Of a stretch of DNA of 64,000 nt, positions 1-13,328 are shown in pieces. Both the position numbers and the translations under genes were made by a program. Each line of letters opens with the position of its first letter. Position 1 is the stretch's first letter. Source of the stretch: Rhynchosporium graminicola (Eukaryota; Ascomycota; Leotiomycetes; Helotiales; Ploettnerulaceae); NCBI GenBank assembly GCA_900074885.1, contig FJUW01000014.1, positions 378,505-442,504 on the forward strand, read 5' to 3'. The notes beneath the pieces were generated by a model that was given only the letters and a program-made list of their open reading frames with translations, made no database searches and was not told the origin of the DNA.

Positions 1-388
1 AGTATTAAAATTAAGTCTATAAAGAGCTCTCTCTATTAATATACTAATATATATCTTCTAGTTTCTCCCTTAGTTTCTAGGAGACTATCTATAAGTAGTT
101 TACTGAGTATCTTCTTAGTAATTAGTTTTAAGTTCCTTCTATATATAATAATTCTAATAGACTTTCTTATATTATAGAATTAGTAATCAATTCAGAAGTT
201 ATAATCTTCATTTAAAGGATATTAGCTTAGAAGTTCTAAAATAGAATCTTCTTATCTTCTTAGTCTCTCTTCTCTTCTCTTTCTTCTTCTTCTTTATCTA
301 TCTCTTACTTATTATTATATAATCTTAGTTCTTACTAACTAATAATTCCTTTTATCTTTTATAACTAAGTTAAAAGCTATTATTATTA
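1..388. other. AT-rich RIP-mutated DNA, no gene
   Basis: This stretch is almost free of CA and TG dinucleotides and full of stops in all frames. It looks like mutated transposon debris. I cannot assign it to an element family. Confidence 0.6.
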
Positions 389-1245
389 GGCTATAGCTAA
401 ATCGATACACAGGAATAGCTAAATCGACATACGCTAACTAGGCGAGCCGAATATAAAGAGTGTATTTATCACTACTAATATTTATATATATAACTATATA
501 TAATATATTCAGAGCCTATTATATTATGCTAATTTATCTAAATCTTATTTAAACTCCGTATCCTAGATATATATATACCTTTATACTCCTAATTATATCT
601 CTCTGACTTAACGATTCACTAGCTATAGTTATATCTACTATACTATCTGAATAATATATTAATATTATATTATATATATATTACTTCTCCCTCTGTATAC
701 TAGGTTTATAGCTATCTAGATATTAATCCTTAAGCCTTTATATTGATATACTAGTTAATAATATACTATTTTATATTATAAAATACTAGCTAAGTAATAT
801 AGAAGCAGAGCTTAAAGGTAGTTTAAAGAAGAAGAGGTCGCGGCGAGTATTTGAAGATGCTACTCTATCTTCAAGTATACCCTTTAGTTTATCTTTCCCT
901 TTGACTTTTAATAGATTTAAGAGAGGGAGAGGTATCGAGGGAGTAGAGTACACTGAATCAGGCTAATTATAATACTAGTAGTGATATTATAGTAGAAGTA
1001 GTAGAAGTAGTAGAAGTAATTGGAGTTTGATAGAAGTCTCTGAATAAGTTCAATTCTAGCTTAATAATAATTCTTAGCCTTAGATATAATTAGATTATTA
1101 TGAAATTTTTATTCTGTATTAGTAGCCTATATCCTCTAGTATAAATTTATATAGAAGGGCATATCTTCTAGATATATACGCTAAGTTACTAGAATCTTAG
1201 CGTATATCGATTTAGCTATTCCTATGTATCGATTTAGCTATAGCC
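389..1245. mobile_element. Non-autonomous TIR DNA transposon (MITE-like), TA target duplication
   Basis: The left end (389-437) and right end (1197-1245) are near-perfect inverted repeats of 49 nt, starting GGCTATAGCTAAATCGATAC and differing at two or three sites that are all C/T or G/A changes. The dinucleotide TA flanks both ends (387-388 and 1246-1247), as expected for Tc1/mariner-type insertion. Each TIR contains the subrepeat TAGCTAAATCGA twice. The 857-bp body has no open frame that could encode a transposase, so it would depend on one in trans. The superfamily call rests only on the TA duplication and TIR style. Confidence 0.75.
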
Positions 1246-2499
1246 TATAATTATTTCTCTTCTTCTATTATCTTAATTAGAGCTTACGAAAACTATAGCT
1301 TCTATAGTCTTTTATTTTTCTATAAGAGAAGTACTAGTATAAATACTCCTCTTTATTTCAGTAAAGTAATTAGTGAAGTTTAGAGTATTAAATTAAGTAA
1401 TCTAAAGTTGTTTTCAGTTTATTTATTAAATTAGACTTAGAAGAGCGTCTAGAGTTAGTATTATTAATATTCTCGCTAGTCTATTATACGAAATAAGTAA
1501 GAGTATATATATTAATAATTAGAGTAGTTACTAATACTCTTAGCTTTAGATCCTTTAGCTATTCACTCTAATCTAATTTATAAGAGACTTTAATAAGAAA
1601 TAGAATACCTCTATTAAGCTCTAGTTTATAGACGTACTAGTTACTTATTATACTATAGATATTAGTACTTCCTCTAGTTAAAAGAAGAGATTTTCTTCTT
1701 CTGATTAAGATATTTATAATATTAAACTCTCTTCTAATATAAGTATAAGTATTGTAATACTTTCTTTCGAAGTAGTATATATTATTAAAATAATAAGTTT
1801 TCTAAAGTATTTATCTATTTATTATAAAGATATATAATAGAAGATAAATCTCTTGCTTTATTATATCTAAATAATATACTATTAAATAGAAACTCCTAAG
1901 ACTTAATAGCTATATTCTAATTAAATAATATACTCTCTTCTATTAAATCTTTTACTTCTTTATAGTTTTATAACTATTAATTAGTATTAGTTTAAATATA
2001 TATACTTTAGCTATAAGAAGTTAAGAAGATATAAATAACTAGTTTCTTATAACTATATATTATAAGTAATAAGATATAATAATAGAAGAATCTTAATATT
2101 ATATAGCTATTACTAATATAAGATCTTAAATTTCTATATATCTTCTCTCTAAGAGCGAAAGACGAATACTAGATACGACTTCATTAGAAGCTATTATATT
2201 ATAAATTATCTCGTATTACTACCTATTAGTTATATCTTACTATTATACTATAGATAACTCTCTAGATAAGATTATACTAAATTATTAATAGCTTTATACT
2301 TTTAATAATAAGAATATTAGATCTACTAAGTATATAAGATAATATTAAGAATTAAATTATTCTTAAAATTCACTATTTTTATATACTTATCTAATAGTCT
2401 TATTAATAAGAAGCTATTATTAGAAATCTTCTACTTTTATAAGCTTTTAAAGGTAACTTAATAACTCTCTTCTAAAGAATATAAAACTTTTACTCTTTA
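1246..2499. other. AT-rich RIP relic, unassigned
   Basis: Highly AT-rich sequence with stops in every frame. It may be the 5' LTR and leader of the Ty3/gypsy relic that follows, but I could not find a matching second LTR. Confidence 0.4.
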
Positions 2500-5400
2500 A
2501 TTTATTATTTAATCTTAAAGAAACTATAGAAATCGCTATAATAACCTTAGAAGTATTAAGTTCTTCTATCTTCTTTTAAATTAGTCGATCTCTTATAGAT
2601 CGAAACTAATATTAATAAGATTTATTCTAAAAAATTATATATTAAATACTATTAATAATAGATTCTTATTATAAACTTATACTTATTATTAATTATAATA
2701 GCTTTAATATTTTAGAACTTATTAATTAGCTTAATACTTTAGCTCTTTCTCTCTTAATATTTCTATTAGATACTATCTAAGAGCTTAAGCTAATTCTAAT
2801 TATAATTAATTTAGATATAAACTAGTTTAGCTAACTTTTTATAAGATAAATAATTTTATTAAGTAAAGATATTCTCTTATATTATATTAAATCTAATATT
2901 ACTAATTATATTAAATATTTTAAGAAGATTATAGATAATTATAAGCTCTTTAATTTAGAGAAAGTTTAGTATTTTCTTTATTATTATAATAATACTAAAT
3001 AAGATATTATAAAAATTATACTAAAGTAGAAACATAATAAGAATTAAGAAGCTTTATCTAAAGCTTTAAAACTAGAGTTTTATAAATATAGTCGACTTTA
3101 GATCTAGGATTCTATAATATTTCATTAAGTAATTTATATATAAACCTTATTCTAATAGTAACTTTAAAGACTTCTATTAAATTTATCTTTGAATATTTTA
3201 TAATCTTAAGAGTAAAGTAAATAGATAAGTATAACTAAAGGTAATAGTTCTTAGTAGAATTACTAAGTTCTTTATAAGAAAAGATAGATCGATATTATAA
3301 AGTTAAATAATCATATCTTTTTACTTATACTTAATTTAATAAGTTTATAAAGTTTATTCTTATAAATAGTAAAAGTAAGAAGATAATCTAAGCTTCTATA
3401 AGAGAGAAAGATTCTTTAGCTTTTTAGAAAAAGAAACTAAAAGATATTATTTCTAAATATATTAAGCTTCTTTTAATCTTACTTATTATTAGAATCTTCT
3501 ATAATTATACTTAGATCTAATATTCCTTTAGCTAATTTAGCTAAATTTAATTAAGACTTTATAAGTATTATTAAAGGTATTACTGAACTATAAATAAACC
3601 TAATCTAATTATAAGAGAGTATAAAAGAAAAGAAGCAGAAGCTATATATTCCTGAATTTAATATAAAAATAATTATACTTACTAGAATATCTAAGAATTA
3701 CTTTCTATAAGATCAAAAGAGTAGTAATATCTATAAAAAAAATTATATAATATAATAATAATAGTAGAAATAGATCTAGCTATTATTAGAGAGATATTAG
3801 CTATAGTTTCTATTACAATAAAGCTTATATAAAAGAAAATACTAAACCTTATGATAAAAACGATTATAAAGCTATAGAAGATCTCATATCTAATGAGAAT
3901 TATTATTATAATATTAAATAATGATTTTATATTAGTTCCTTAAGAGAAAGAATAATTCTAATTAATAGAAGATAAGAAGCTTCCTTTCTTAGTATTACTA
4001 TTATAATAATTAGAAGTATTAAGTAAGATAATATACTAGAAAACTATCTAATAGAGTTAGTAACTTATACTCTTATCTCTATTTTCAAAAGATTAGAGGA
4101 TCTCTCTATCAAGCTAGTATATTCTAGAGGGCCTTTTGAAAATTAAGCTATTAAGAGAGTTAATTAAAGTAATATAATAAATAGTAATTTAAAAAGTAAA
4201 AATTAAATTTTTAAAGTATTTATAATAAGAGTAAAACTTATAGGAAGTATTAAGAATAAAGTTCAAAAATAATAGAACTATGAAGTTATTATTAAATAAG
4301 CTATTAATAAATTAGAAAAGATTTTAAGAGAAAAGGAAAGAATTCTAAAAGATAAAATAAAATTAAACTAACTTTCCTTAGAGGTAGTATATAATACTTA
4401 GTCTAACTTTCTACTTATATTAGAAGTCGAGGTTATTAGAGTTCCTAAGCGTATATTACTAAGGTTAGCTTATAATATAATATTATAAATACGAAAAGAG
4501 ATTAATTAATACTTCGTAAAGAAAGAAGTTTAGTAATAAATATATTATAATCGAAGCTTAGAAGATAGCTCTTAAGAAGCTTATAAGCTTAAGCTTAATA
4601 TATTCTTAAAAACTCTTTAAAGTATTATTTCTAAGCTAGATCGACTTCTTAATAAGTATATACTTATTATTCTTAAAAAAGAAGCTTCTTTAGTTACGAT
4701 TATATATCTTCTCTCTTCTAAAGAGTTACTCTTAGCTACTTTAGAATCTATAACTATTCTAATAAACTATTTTAAAGTAAATTTATTAGAAAAAGAAGTT
4801 TTAGTTAATATTATAATAAATTATTAAGATATTACTAAGAACTATTAAAATATAATTCTAAAGGTACTAAAGATTTAAGTACTTATTAATAACCTAGTTA
4901 TTATAAAAGCTATAATTAATTATAAAGCTAAGGAAACTATATAACTATTAGACTAATAGTATCTATTAAACTTATTATTATAAATATAAAAAAGCTATCC
5001 TATTATATTATTATTAGATAAAAATTTAACTTCGATATTTTTATTAAGAATATTCTAATTAATATTAATAAAGTTAAGAATTATAGAGATTTTATATTTT
5101 TTAGAATTTAGTATATGATATAATTTTAAGTATACTTTTTATCCTTAAAAGTAGAATAAGCTTCTTATATCTTAGAAATAGAGATATATAAGCTAACTTT
5201 ATAAGTTTTAATTAATTTATAATTAGAAAAGTTCTAGTTACTAGAGATATAATTAATAAGCTCTAAGATATAAGAAACTATTAACTAGCTCTTCTATTAA
5301 GCTAAGTACTAGTAAGAATTCTAAGGAATACTTAAGAGATAAAGCTTATGATATTATATTAGAAGTTAAGAAAAGAGAAATAAAATCTAAAAATATTATA

Positions 5401-7330
5401 AAATCTAAAAAAATATACTAAGTATATATTAGAATATATATTAAGATTCTTATGAAAATCATTAGAGGATAATAAGAATTAGATATCTATTAGTAATAAT
5501 ACTTTAGCTTTAGAAATTCAATTAGAATACTAAAACTTATTAGTATTAATAAGATTGATCTTTAAGATTAGTATATTATATAGGAAAAAAGCTAATAAGA
5601 TAAAGCTAATAGATTTAAGAAAGTCTAATAAAACTATACTAAGTAGATTTTCCGACTAATCTAAGAGAGATAAGACTATAAAGCTATATATTATTAATAG
5701 GAAATATATAAGCTATATTACTAGAAGATTTATAGAGAAATTATTAAAGACTTAATTAACTAAAGAAAGGTTTTAAAGACTAACTATAGAGAGTAAATAA
5801 AGGATTATAGAAAGAGGCTTCCTTTATTAAACTCTACTTAATAAAGAAATAGCTTTTAGTTAAAGCTTTGAAGACCTTAATACTATTAAGAAAGAATTTA
5901 CTCTTCTATTAATATTTATTATTATATCTTATAATACTTAAAAAGAAAGGACTTTTAGAGTTCCTAAGGCTCTCTAAGAGAAAGTAATAGAAATATTAAA
6001 AGAGAAGCTTAAGTAAGGAATTTTAGAGCTTTATTATAGATCTTGTTGGAATAAATAGTTCTTAGTTACTAAGAAAGATAAGAGAATATATAGACTTATT
6101 ATTATTATTATGAAAATAAACTAAGTTATTATTAGAGTTACTATTAGAGTTACTAATATACTTCTAAATATTAATTAGTTTTCCTAAGAGATCGTAAGCT
6201 TTATTATAGCTTCTTTAATCGATCTCTTCTTTAGATATAACTAGTCTCTATTAGTATCTCGATTAAGGGATATAATAGTAGTCTATACTTCTGTAGAACT
6301 TCTAAGGATAACTAGGCTTCTCTAAGGAGCTACTAACTTAATAGCTTAATACGTTAGAGTTATTACTAAAATCTTACTTAATTATATACTTAATTATCTT
6401 ACTATTTATAGATAATATTAAAATTCAGAATTTAAAGTTATATTATAATTATAAGATTACTCTTAGACTTCTTAGTATATATTAATTTATTCTCGAATAT
6501 ATCTAGAATATCGATAAGATACTAGTTAGATTCAAGAGAGCTAGAGCTATTTTTAATCTAAAATTAAAATACTATATATCTAAGTTAAAAATTATCAAAT
6601 TTATTATAGATAATAAAAGAAGATACTCTAATACTACTATAGTTCTTAAGATTATAGAATAATAATAATACGAAGATATAATTAAAGTAAGAGCTTTTCT
6701 TAAAGTTAATATCTATTATTATCTTTTGATTAAAAACTTAATTATTATTATAAGTCTAATTTACGCTAAACTTAAGAAAGCTATTACTTTTACTTAGAAT
6801 AAGAATTATAAACTTATTATAAAATACCTTAAAAGTAAGCTTCTCTTAGCTCTTACTTTAGTTACCTTAGATTAGAATCAGAAGCTAGAGCTATTATCTT
6901 AATAATAGATATTAATAAAATTAGTTAGAGTAAAGTTCTATAATAGAAAAACGATAAAAGAAAGCAAAATCTTTTATATTTTAAAAGTAGCTTATAGAAC
7001 TTAGTTAAAACTCGATATAATATTACTAAAAGAGAATATATAAGAGCTCTTAAAGCTAAATATATATATATAATAAGATATATAAATATTATTTTATACT
7101 TAAAACTAATACTAAAGTTCTAATATAATAACTAAATAAAGCTATTAGCGACTTACTAAGAGCTTTACTTATTAGTTATATTACTTAGATATAACTTATA
7201 GATTTTAAAGTAAAATATATTACTAGTACTAAAAATACTATTATTAATAAGTTATTAAAAAGAAGAAAGAAGCGCTCTTTAGATATTATTAAAAAAGATA
7301 AAGAAGATATCGATAATTAAGTTATAAGAT
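2500..7330 (+). mobile_element. Ty3/gypsy retrotransposon relic (gag-pol), heavily RIP-mutated
   Basis: Reading the + strand through many stops recovers reverse-transcriptase landmarks. At about 6060-6110 there is FLVTKKDKRIYRLII, matching the VPKKDG-RL block. At about 6200-6380 come SLIDLFF, VSRLRD and LLRITRLL followed by GATNLIA and VRVITKIL, which fit the fungal Ty3/gypsy 'LPQGATNSVAQFVR-TKIL' type. Near 7200-7280, DFKVKYITSTKN and KLLKRR mark the end of the RNase H domain. Stops stand where Gln or Trp is expected. The upstream part is presumably gag but is unreadable. The outer limits are approximate. This family differs from the chromovirus at 9960-18489. Confidence 0.7.
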
Positions 7331-8582
7331 AATCAGAAAGTATTTTTATTTTTATTTCTAAAGTAGATTAACTTATAATATTATCTTATAAGTATAATAT
7401 TAAATTGATCTAGATTTCGACTTATAACTCTAAGAGTAATAATATTTTAGCTATAAGAAATAAGACTTAAATAAATAAGAATAATAGAAAAAAGATAATA
7501 GATCTTGAATTTCATTATCTTTAGACTAATTAGATTCTAAGATTAATACTAAACTAGCTAAGTATTTAATTAATAAGATGAATCATATTTATATAATCTT
7601 ATTAAATACTTATATATTATTAAAACTTATATATAATTTATTTATTTAATTAAAAACTTTATTGATTTAACTAAGAATTATTTACTAATAAATAGAATAT
7701 CTAAAAAGATAACTATATTATTAATAACAGTTTACTATTATATAGTAATTATCTAGATATATAGTATTATACTCTATTAAATATTTATTTACCTAGCGAA
7801 ATCTATAATTAAGTTTTATTTATTTATCTAAATCCTTAGAAGATTAATATATTAATATTATTAAAAAAGGCTTATATTAAATATAAAATAATATACGTAT
7901 AACTATAGATTATATTAGTGTTATTATTTAGAATGAATAAAATAATAATACTTTCTTTATCTATTACTAATACTTAGCTATTAAGCTTAAGGATTTTTTA
8001 TTTAATAGTTAAAAATATAATAAGATTCTAATATTTATTAAATATTTAATAAAAGACTCTATATCTATATTATATTACTTTAAGATTAATATATATAAAA
8101 TAATAATATTATTTTAGGTATATTCTAAAGTTTATTATATGAAAATTATTAATAGAAATCAGATAGAAAGTCAGAATAATACATGATTAATACGAATTAC
8201 TTTACTTACTTAAGAGAGCTAACTATAGAAGAGATTCTAGCTACTTATATAGCTATATAAGCCTCTAGAATATTCTATACTACGTAATATATAACTCTAT
8301 AGAAGAAGATATATATACTATAGAATTATATTATATCAGAAGAAACCTTTAGAAGTACGATATACGTACTAGAGAGTAATAGAACTCTATCGAGAACCTT
8401 TATAGTAACTCTAATAGAGTATGCAAGATATAGGCTATTAATAAGATACAAGATATAGATACTAGATATAATAAGATATATGCGTAAGGTACTGAACTAG
8501 ATACTAATATCACGTACTAATAAGATACAGGGTGCAGGTAAACCTAACTAAAACTAACTAAGGTACTAGTTATAAATCTAAT
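7331..8582. other. AT-rich relic; right part probably copia LTR
   Basis: 7331-8160 is AT-rich debris without readable motifs. From about 8170 the composition is less extreme. The segment below 8583 lies just outside a polypurine tract (8584-8591, minus strand GAGAGGGCG-like) and begins TATTAGATTTATAAC on the minus strand. It is therefore probably the 3' LTR of the Ty1/copia relic to its right. The far end of that LTR was not located. Confidence 0.4.
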
Positions 8583-9957
8583 ACGCCCTCTTAATCAGAG
8601 CCTTATAGTTAGCTTTAAAACAGAACTATATAAGGTAGATTACTAATTGATTACCCTTTGAAGATATAGAGTTATTATAAAATAAATATAATAAGGAATA
8701 GAAATGCCACCTTATAGCTACCCTCCTAGGTTAAATAAACCTAATTCTCTTATAATAATCTGAATTACTAGCTCTAATAAGCTAGTTCAAGGTGTTTTAT
8801 AAGCTCCTTAAATTTTAGCCTATCTAGGGCTTTAGTAAACCCGTCTGCCTTTTGATTTAAAGTACTAATATAGATTAAATCTATAGTACTTTGATTAATT
8901 AGATCCCTTATAAAGTAGTACTTTACGGCTATATACTTAGTTCTCTCATGGAATTAAGGGTTTTTAGAGAGTAATAAAGCGCTATTATTATTAGTAAATA
9001 CCGAGAACCTCTCTTAGAAGTAATAGCTTAATTCGATAAGAAGTTATCTTATATAGACCGCTTCTTTAACTACTAAATTAATAGCTATATATTTAGCTTC
9101 TATAGTAGACTGAGCTATAATCGATTACAATTTCGATTTCCAAGAGAATAAGTAGCTTCCTATATAGAAGGAATAGCTGCCAGTAGACTTAGCTATACTA
9201 ATATCTCCGGTATAATCAGAATCGTAATATCTACTAACGTATTTACTAGAGCTATTAATATAAACTAAGCTTAGTTTAATAGAACCTTTAAGGTATCTAA
9301 GTACGTTCTTTGCAGCTAAGATATACGTATCGCTAAGGTTACTAGAGAACCTAGCTAATTTGATTATAGCGTAGCTTATATCAGGCCTAGTAGCTAGCGT
9401 AAAGAATAGTAAGCAGCTTATTACTTACTAAAACTATAATATATCTTCCTTAGTAGCCTTATTAGGATTAAGTTCTAATTTAACCTTTGAATCTATAGGC
9501 GTATTCTTCGGTTTATAGTCTGATAAGTCAAACCGCGCTAGTACCTTCTCCATATAGCTAGCTTAATAGAGCTTCATATAGCCCTGATCTCTAGTATAGT
9601 TAATTTTAAATACCTAAATAGTCTTTTATTAGTATAACGACATAAGACTCAAGGCGGTATACAAGCAAGAATAAACGAGTAGGGAGGCTAAGAGCGATCT
9701 TATATAGTCTACTACGAAGAAAACAAAAAGATAAGGAAGGAAGAAGAAGAGAGATAGAGTGCAAGGCACCTTATATACATGTGCCGGTACTAGTCCGATA
9801 CTATACCGGGTCAGATACTAGTTCTGCCGGGATACCTATGAACTTAGGCCCTGTTATCTATCCTTCTTCTCATGTAATATTCAGGTGAGCTGTCGTCACA
9901 ATTAGCTCTAAGTCCTTAAGTTTAAAGAAGGATTTTAATTCTTTAATTAAGGACTTA
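8583..9957 (-). mobile_element. Ty1/copia retrotransposon relic, 3' part of pol
   Basis: Minus-strand translation gives the C-terminal reverse transcriptase and RNase H of a Ty1/copia element with few stops. It reads YMEKVLARFDLSDYK, then TRPDISYAI, KNVLRYLKG, the RNase H core STIEAKYIAI, the block FHERTKYIAVKYYFIR, and KADGFTKALDRLKF near 8810. Stops such as the run in the segment where FQQ-VIG is expected are C-to-T changes. The coding remnant continues beyond the solo LTR at 9633-9900 (KELKSFFKLKDL at about 9910-9950), so that LTR inserted into it. The element is truncated on its 5' side at about 9957, where the chromovirus begins. Confidence 0.85.
9633..9900 (-). repeat. Solo LTR of the chromovirus family inside the copia relic
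   Basis: This 268-bp unit matches the LTRs at 9960-10227 and 18222-18489 along its whole length. Its ends are degenerate TG...CA (TATAACGA ... CGTCACA on +). It is flanked by a perfect 5-bp duplication, ATTAG, at 9628-9632 and 9901-9905. The copia reading resumes on the other side. It is the least mutated of the five LTR copies. A TATA-like stretch and a polypyrimidine region lie inside it on the minus strand. Confidence 0.9.
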
Positions 9958-9959
9958 AT

Positions 9960-10227
9960 TATAACGATATAAGACTTAAGGCGGTATATAAGCAAGAATA
10001 AACGAGTAGGGAGGCTAAGAGCGATCTTATATAGTCTACTACGAAGAAAACAAAAAGATAAGGAAAGAAAAAGAAGAGAGATAGGGTGCAAAGCACCTTA
10101 TATATATATACTAGTACTAGTCCGATACTATACCGGGTCAGATACTAGTTCTACCGGGATACCTATAAACTTAGGCCCTATTATCTATCCTTCTTCTTAT
10201 ATAATATTCAGGTGAGCTATCGTTATA
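9960..10227 (-). repeat. 3' LTR of the chromovirus
   Basis: This 268-bp unit is colinear with the solo LTR at 9633-9900. Directly inside the element lies a polypurine tract, minus strand AGGGGGGGAGTAA (10228-10240), the expected plus-strand primer site next to a 3' LTR. Confidence 0.85.
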
Positions 10228-11447
10228 TTACTCCCCCCCTAAGAAGAGCTTAACCCTAAGCTCGGAAAGTTATAATTTATACTAGAATTAGTCTTTATTA
10301 TAACTATTTTCGTCGATATTCGCGTAATAAGCGCTAGCCGCTCTTTAGTAGTAATAAATTCTTTATTAGGTTCTAATTAGTTATATCGCTATAATAGTAC
10401 TATATTAGTTATAGCTTCTAAATCAGGCGGTAAGTAGTATTTACTTTATCTATTTATAATAAGAGTCGAGTTTAAGTAGGGCGTAGGGTATATAAAGGAA
10501 GGGGTTTATTAATATTAGAGCCTTTCCTTTTTAACTGCGATAACTACTTCAACTTATAAGTTTATTCTCCTTAGACTATAATACAGCTCCTAGAGTAGGT
10601 ATTATTACTAACTACTATAGTAGTCTATTATAATCTTATATATCAATCGACCTAATTAACTCTTCTCTTAATATAAGTAAGTTTCCTATCTTAGTTTTAG
10701 AGATAATCCTTAAGTGTAGTATAGGAGTTTCACAGATCTATAACGCTAACTCCTATAGTACCTTTACTAGTTCCTGCTAGTACTCTTTCGGCAGCGTATT
10801 ATATATATTACCTATAGTATATTCGCGCTTTCCTTAAGATAAAGTATAATAATACTCCTATTTTAGAACTCTTATACTTATTTAATAAGCTTAACTCTAA
10901 GCTTTATAAGTATTATTCGGTATTAAAAAGTAATTATAAGTATATAAGTTACTTAAACCTAAATATAGTTATATATACTAACGCGTTATAGTTACCTAAC
11001 TATATTAATATAGAGTATACTATTTTATCTAGTTTACTTCTTAGCAGCGAAGCTAAGGACGCGGAGCTGAATTAGGATAGTATTATAGCTACTTATAAAG
11101 CGATTAATCGGATCTATTATCTTACGAAATCTGCTACTCTTACTACTACGTTAGAGATTACTACTATATAATTAGTAGAGACTTAGGCTTTAAGGCGTTC
11201 TATAGAGAAAGTATTTAAGGAGTTAGAGTTTATTAAGGTAATAAGTTAAGATCTTAAATCCTTAGATACTAGTATAATACTAATATAATATAAGATCTAG
11301 ATCTTCTAATAATAGCTTTAGCGAAATCTAAGTTAATAGCTAAAATAGTATTAAAGCAGATAAAAAAAGTTAAATAGTATTATATAGGAATTTATAAAGA
11401 AAGTTATATTTAAGATTACGATATCTAATACTAAGGGAAAGAGGAAT

Positions 11448-11684
11448 TTGCCTTCTAGTTCAGAGATAGCGTTAGATCTAGATACTCCCGGACTCTCTCT
11501 AAAGAAGAAAGCCCGTAGGATTAGCTATTATACTCGGTCTACTACTAGAGCTATATTAGTAGATTTAAGTAAGGAGTTAAATATAGTAGTTCTAGTTCTA
11601 GATATTCTAGATTTACTAGAAGCTCCGGAGAACTTAGGAGAGAAAGCTAGTAAAGTAGAGGTAGTTAAAGAAGTAGAGTTTTAG
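11448..11684 (+). other. Residual open frame antisense to the chromovirus
   Basis: An uninterrupted frame (78 codons after an ATG, open further upstream in pieces) lies between the chromodomain and the 3' LTR, on the strand opposite to pol. The peptide is charged (Leu, Lys, Glu, Arg rich) with no motif I recognise. The inverted sister copy carries the same region at about 18650-18960. Further coding-like text extends upstream on + to about 11040. It may be an antisense accessory gene of the element, or a chance open frame in a lightly mutated stretch. Confidence 0.4.
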
Positions 11685-11819
11685 ATATAGTATTATTACA
11701 GAGTATAATCAGGAGATTATCCTTAGTAATAAATTTTAATACTAGTAACTATAATAGCTTATTATCTTCTAAGTAATTATAGTTATCTATCTCGTTTTCC
11801 TAGGCCTTAATCTATTAAT

Positions 11820-11980
11820 CTAGTTTATATAAAGGTCTAGGTTTACTTAAGTTAGTAGTATAGAAGTCTCTAAGCTTATATAGAGTACTTATTAGATCGG
11901 AAGCGTTATACTAAGTTAGGTCCGGGTCGTAGCTTAGCTAATTAACCTAATACTTCAGATTACCTCTTAGGAGCTATATA
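11820..11980 (-). pseudogene. Chromodomain remnant at the end of pol
   Basis: Minus-strand reading through stops gives a DILAI segment, then LRGNLKY, LSYDPD, YNASDL and YKLRDFYTTNLSKP. This is the typical chromodomain tail of fungal chromoviruses (K-Y-VKW-GYDPD-W--A-DL--P-KLRDFH). It shows the element belongs to the chromovirus branch of Ty3/gypsy. Stops replace Arg, Trp and Gln. Confidence 0.8.
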
Positions 11981-12576
11981 GCGAGTATATCTTATAACTC
12001 CTACTCTTCTTAAGTAGCGATAACCTCTAGGAGTAGGTTTAGTAACTCCTAGCTTAGTAATAAGTCGTCCGGGTCTTTAAAGAGTAATTCAGGAGCGAAT
12101 ATATCGTATATAGAGGATCCCGGGGGTAAATCTAGCTTATAGGAGTATCTGATCTTAGCTAGGACCTAGTATAGTCTTACCTAGAGGCTAGATAGCTTCT
12201 TACTTAGCTAGTGATTCTTAAGGTTCCTTATAGAGAGAAATACCTTATCTCTAACTTCTTAGTCGATATTATACCGTTTCGGGTCAGTTATAGCACTTAT
12301 CCTCTACTAGGTAGCTAGTATATTAGCTTTTATAACTTCGATAGCGGATTTAATATATTTAGCTAAGGATTTAGTATTAGTATAGTTAAGCTTCTCTTAC
12401 GGTATCGATACTATAGGTTACTTCTAATCCTAGCTATTCCGCGGTAGTATACTATATTTAAGAGTATATAGCGCTATACTAATAGAATCATAAGGTAAGG
12501 TTACTTAAGCGTAGTCTATTATTAGTAGTAGTTCGCTCTAGTTACTCTAGTAGTAATTAACGAAAGGTCTAAAGCG

Positions 12577-13326
12577 TTAGTTAATATACCGGTTTATAAT
12601 CTCTATTTATCTATTAGTTTACTAGTAAAAGGAGATAGAGAGCTTAACTTTAACTCTAATTATATAGTAAAACTCTTATTAGAAGGATAAGACTAGCTAA
12701 GCTCCTCAGTCGGATATAATTAACCTAAGAGTATATCCGAAACGATATATCTATTAGATAAATAATATTACTATCCTATAAGTATCGATATTATAATAGT
12801 ATAATATTAATATAGAGTCTTTCCTTAAGCGGTCGATAAATACTAATATCTTATTAAATCCTTAGTTATTAGGCGGGAAGTCTTTAAAATCTATAGCTAA
12901 GTACTATATAAGGTAGCTAGGTACTAGTAATAAGTAGAGGAATCCTTACTATTTCGTCTGTTTCAGATAAGAGTATTAGTAAAAGTAGTAATTATAAGTA
13001 TACTATTTTATATCTAATATAAGTCCTTTCTAATAGTAATAAATAGAAATTATTTCAGCGGTCTTACGAGTGTTTAGATAAGCGGAGGAAACTTAATCGT
13101 AGATTTCGCTAATTAAATAAGTATATAGCGAGATATAGCGTTATACGTATAGATAACTATTATAAAGTAGTAAACTATTATTAATAGTATAGCTATCTCC
13201 TAATATATTTCGTTCCTTAGAGAATAATTCTTAGTTAAATTAGTATAGTTTCTCGATTAAATTAAAAGAGTTATATATAGGTTCCGGTAGCGTATTAGTC
13301 CCTAGCGATATTAAGTATATATAACT
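12577..13326. repeat. 750-bp direct repeat, copy 1 (integrase region)
   Basis: This copy is colinear with 13329-14078 without any indel and differs only by scattered substitutions, mostly C/T and G/A. Minus-strand reading includes a VDRL-like start, RFGYTLRLIISDRG and AQLS, part of the integrase core. The two copies are separated only by a G and the N at 13328. Confidence 0.85.
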
Positions 13327-13328
13327 GN

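Noticed and set aside
9870..10091. 73-codon minus frame across the solo LTR and the next LTR
   Set aside because: It joins copia remnant and LTR sequence by chance; part of it is the decayed copia frame already described.
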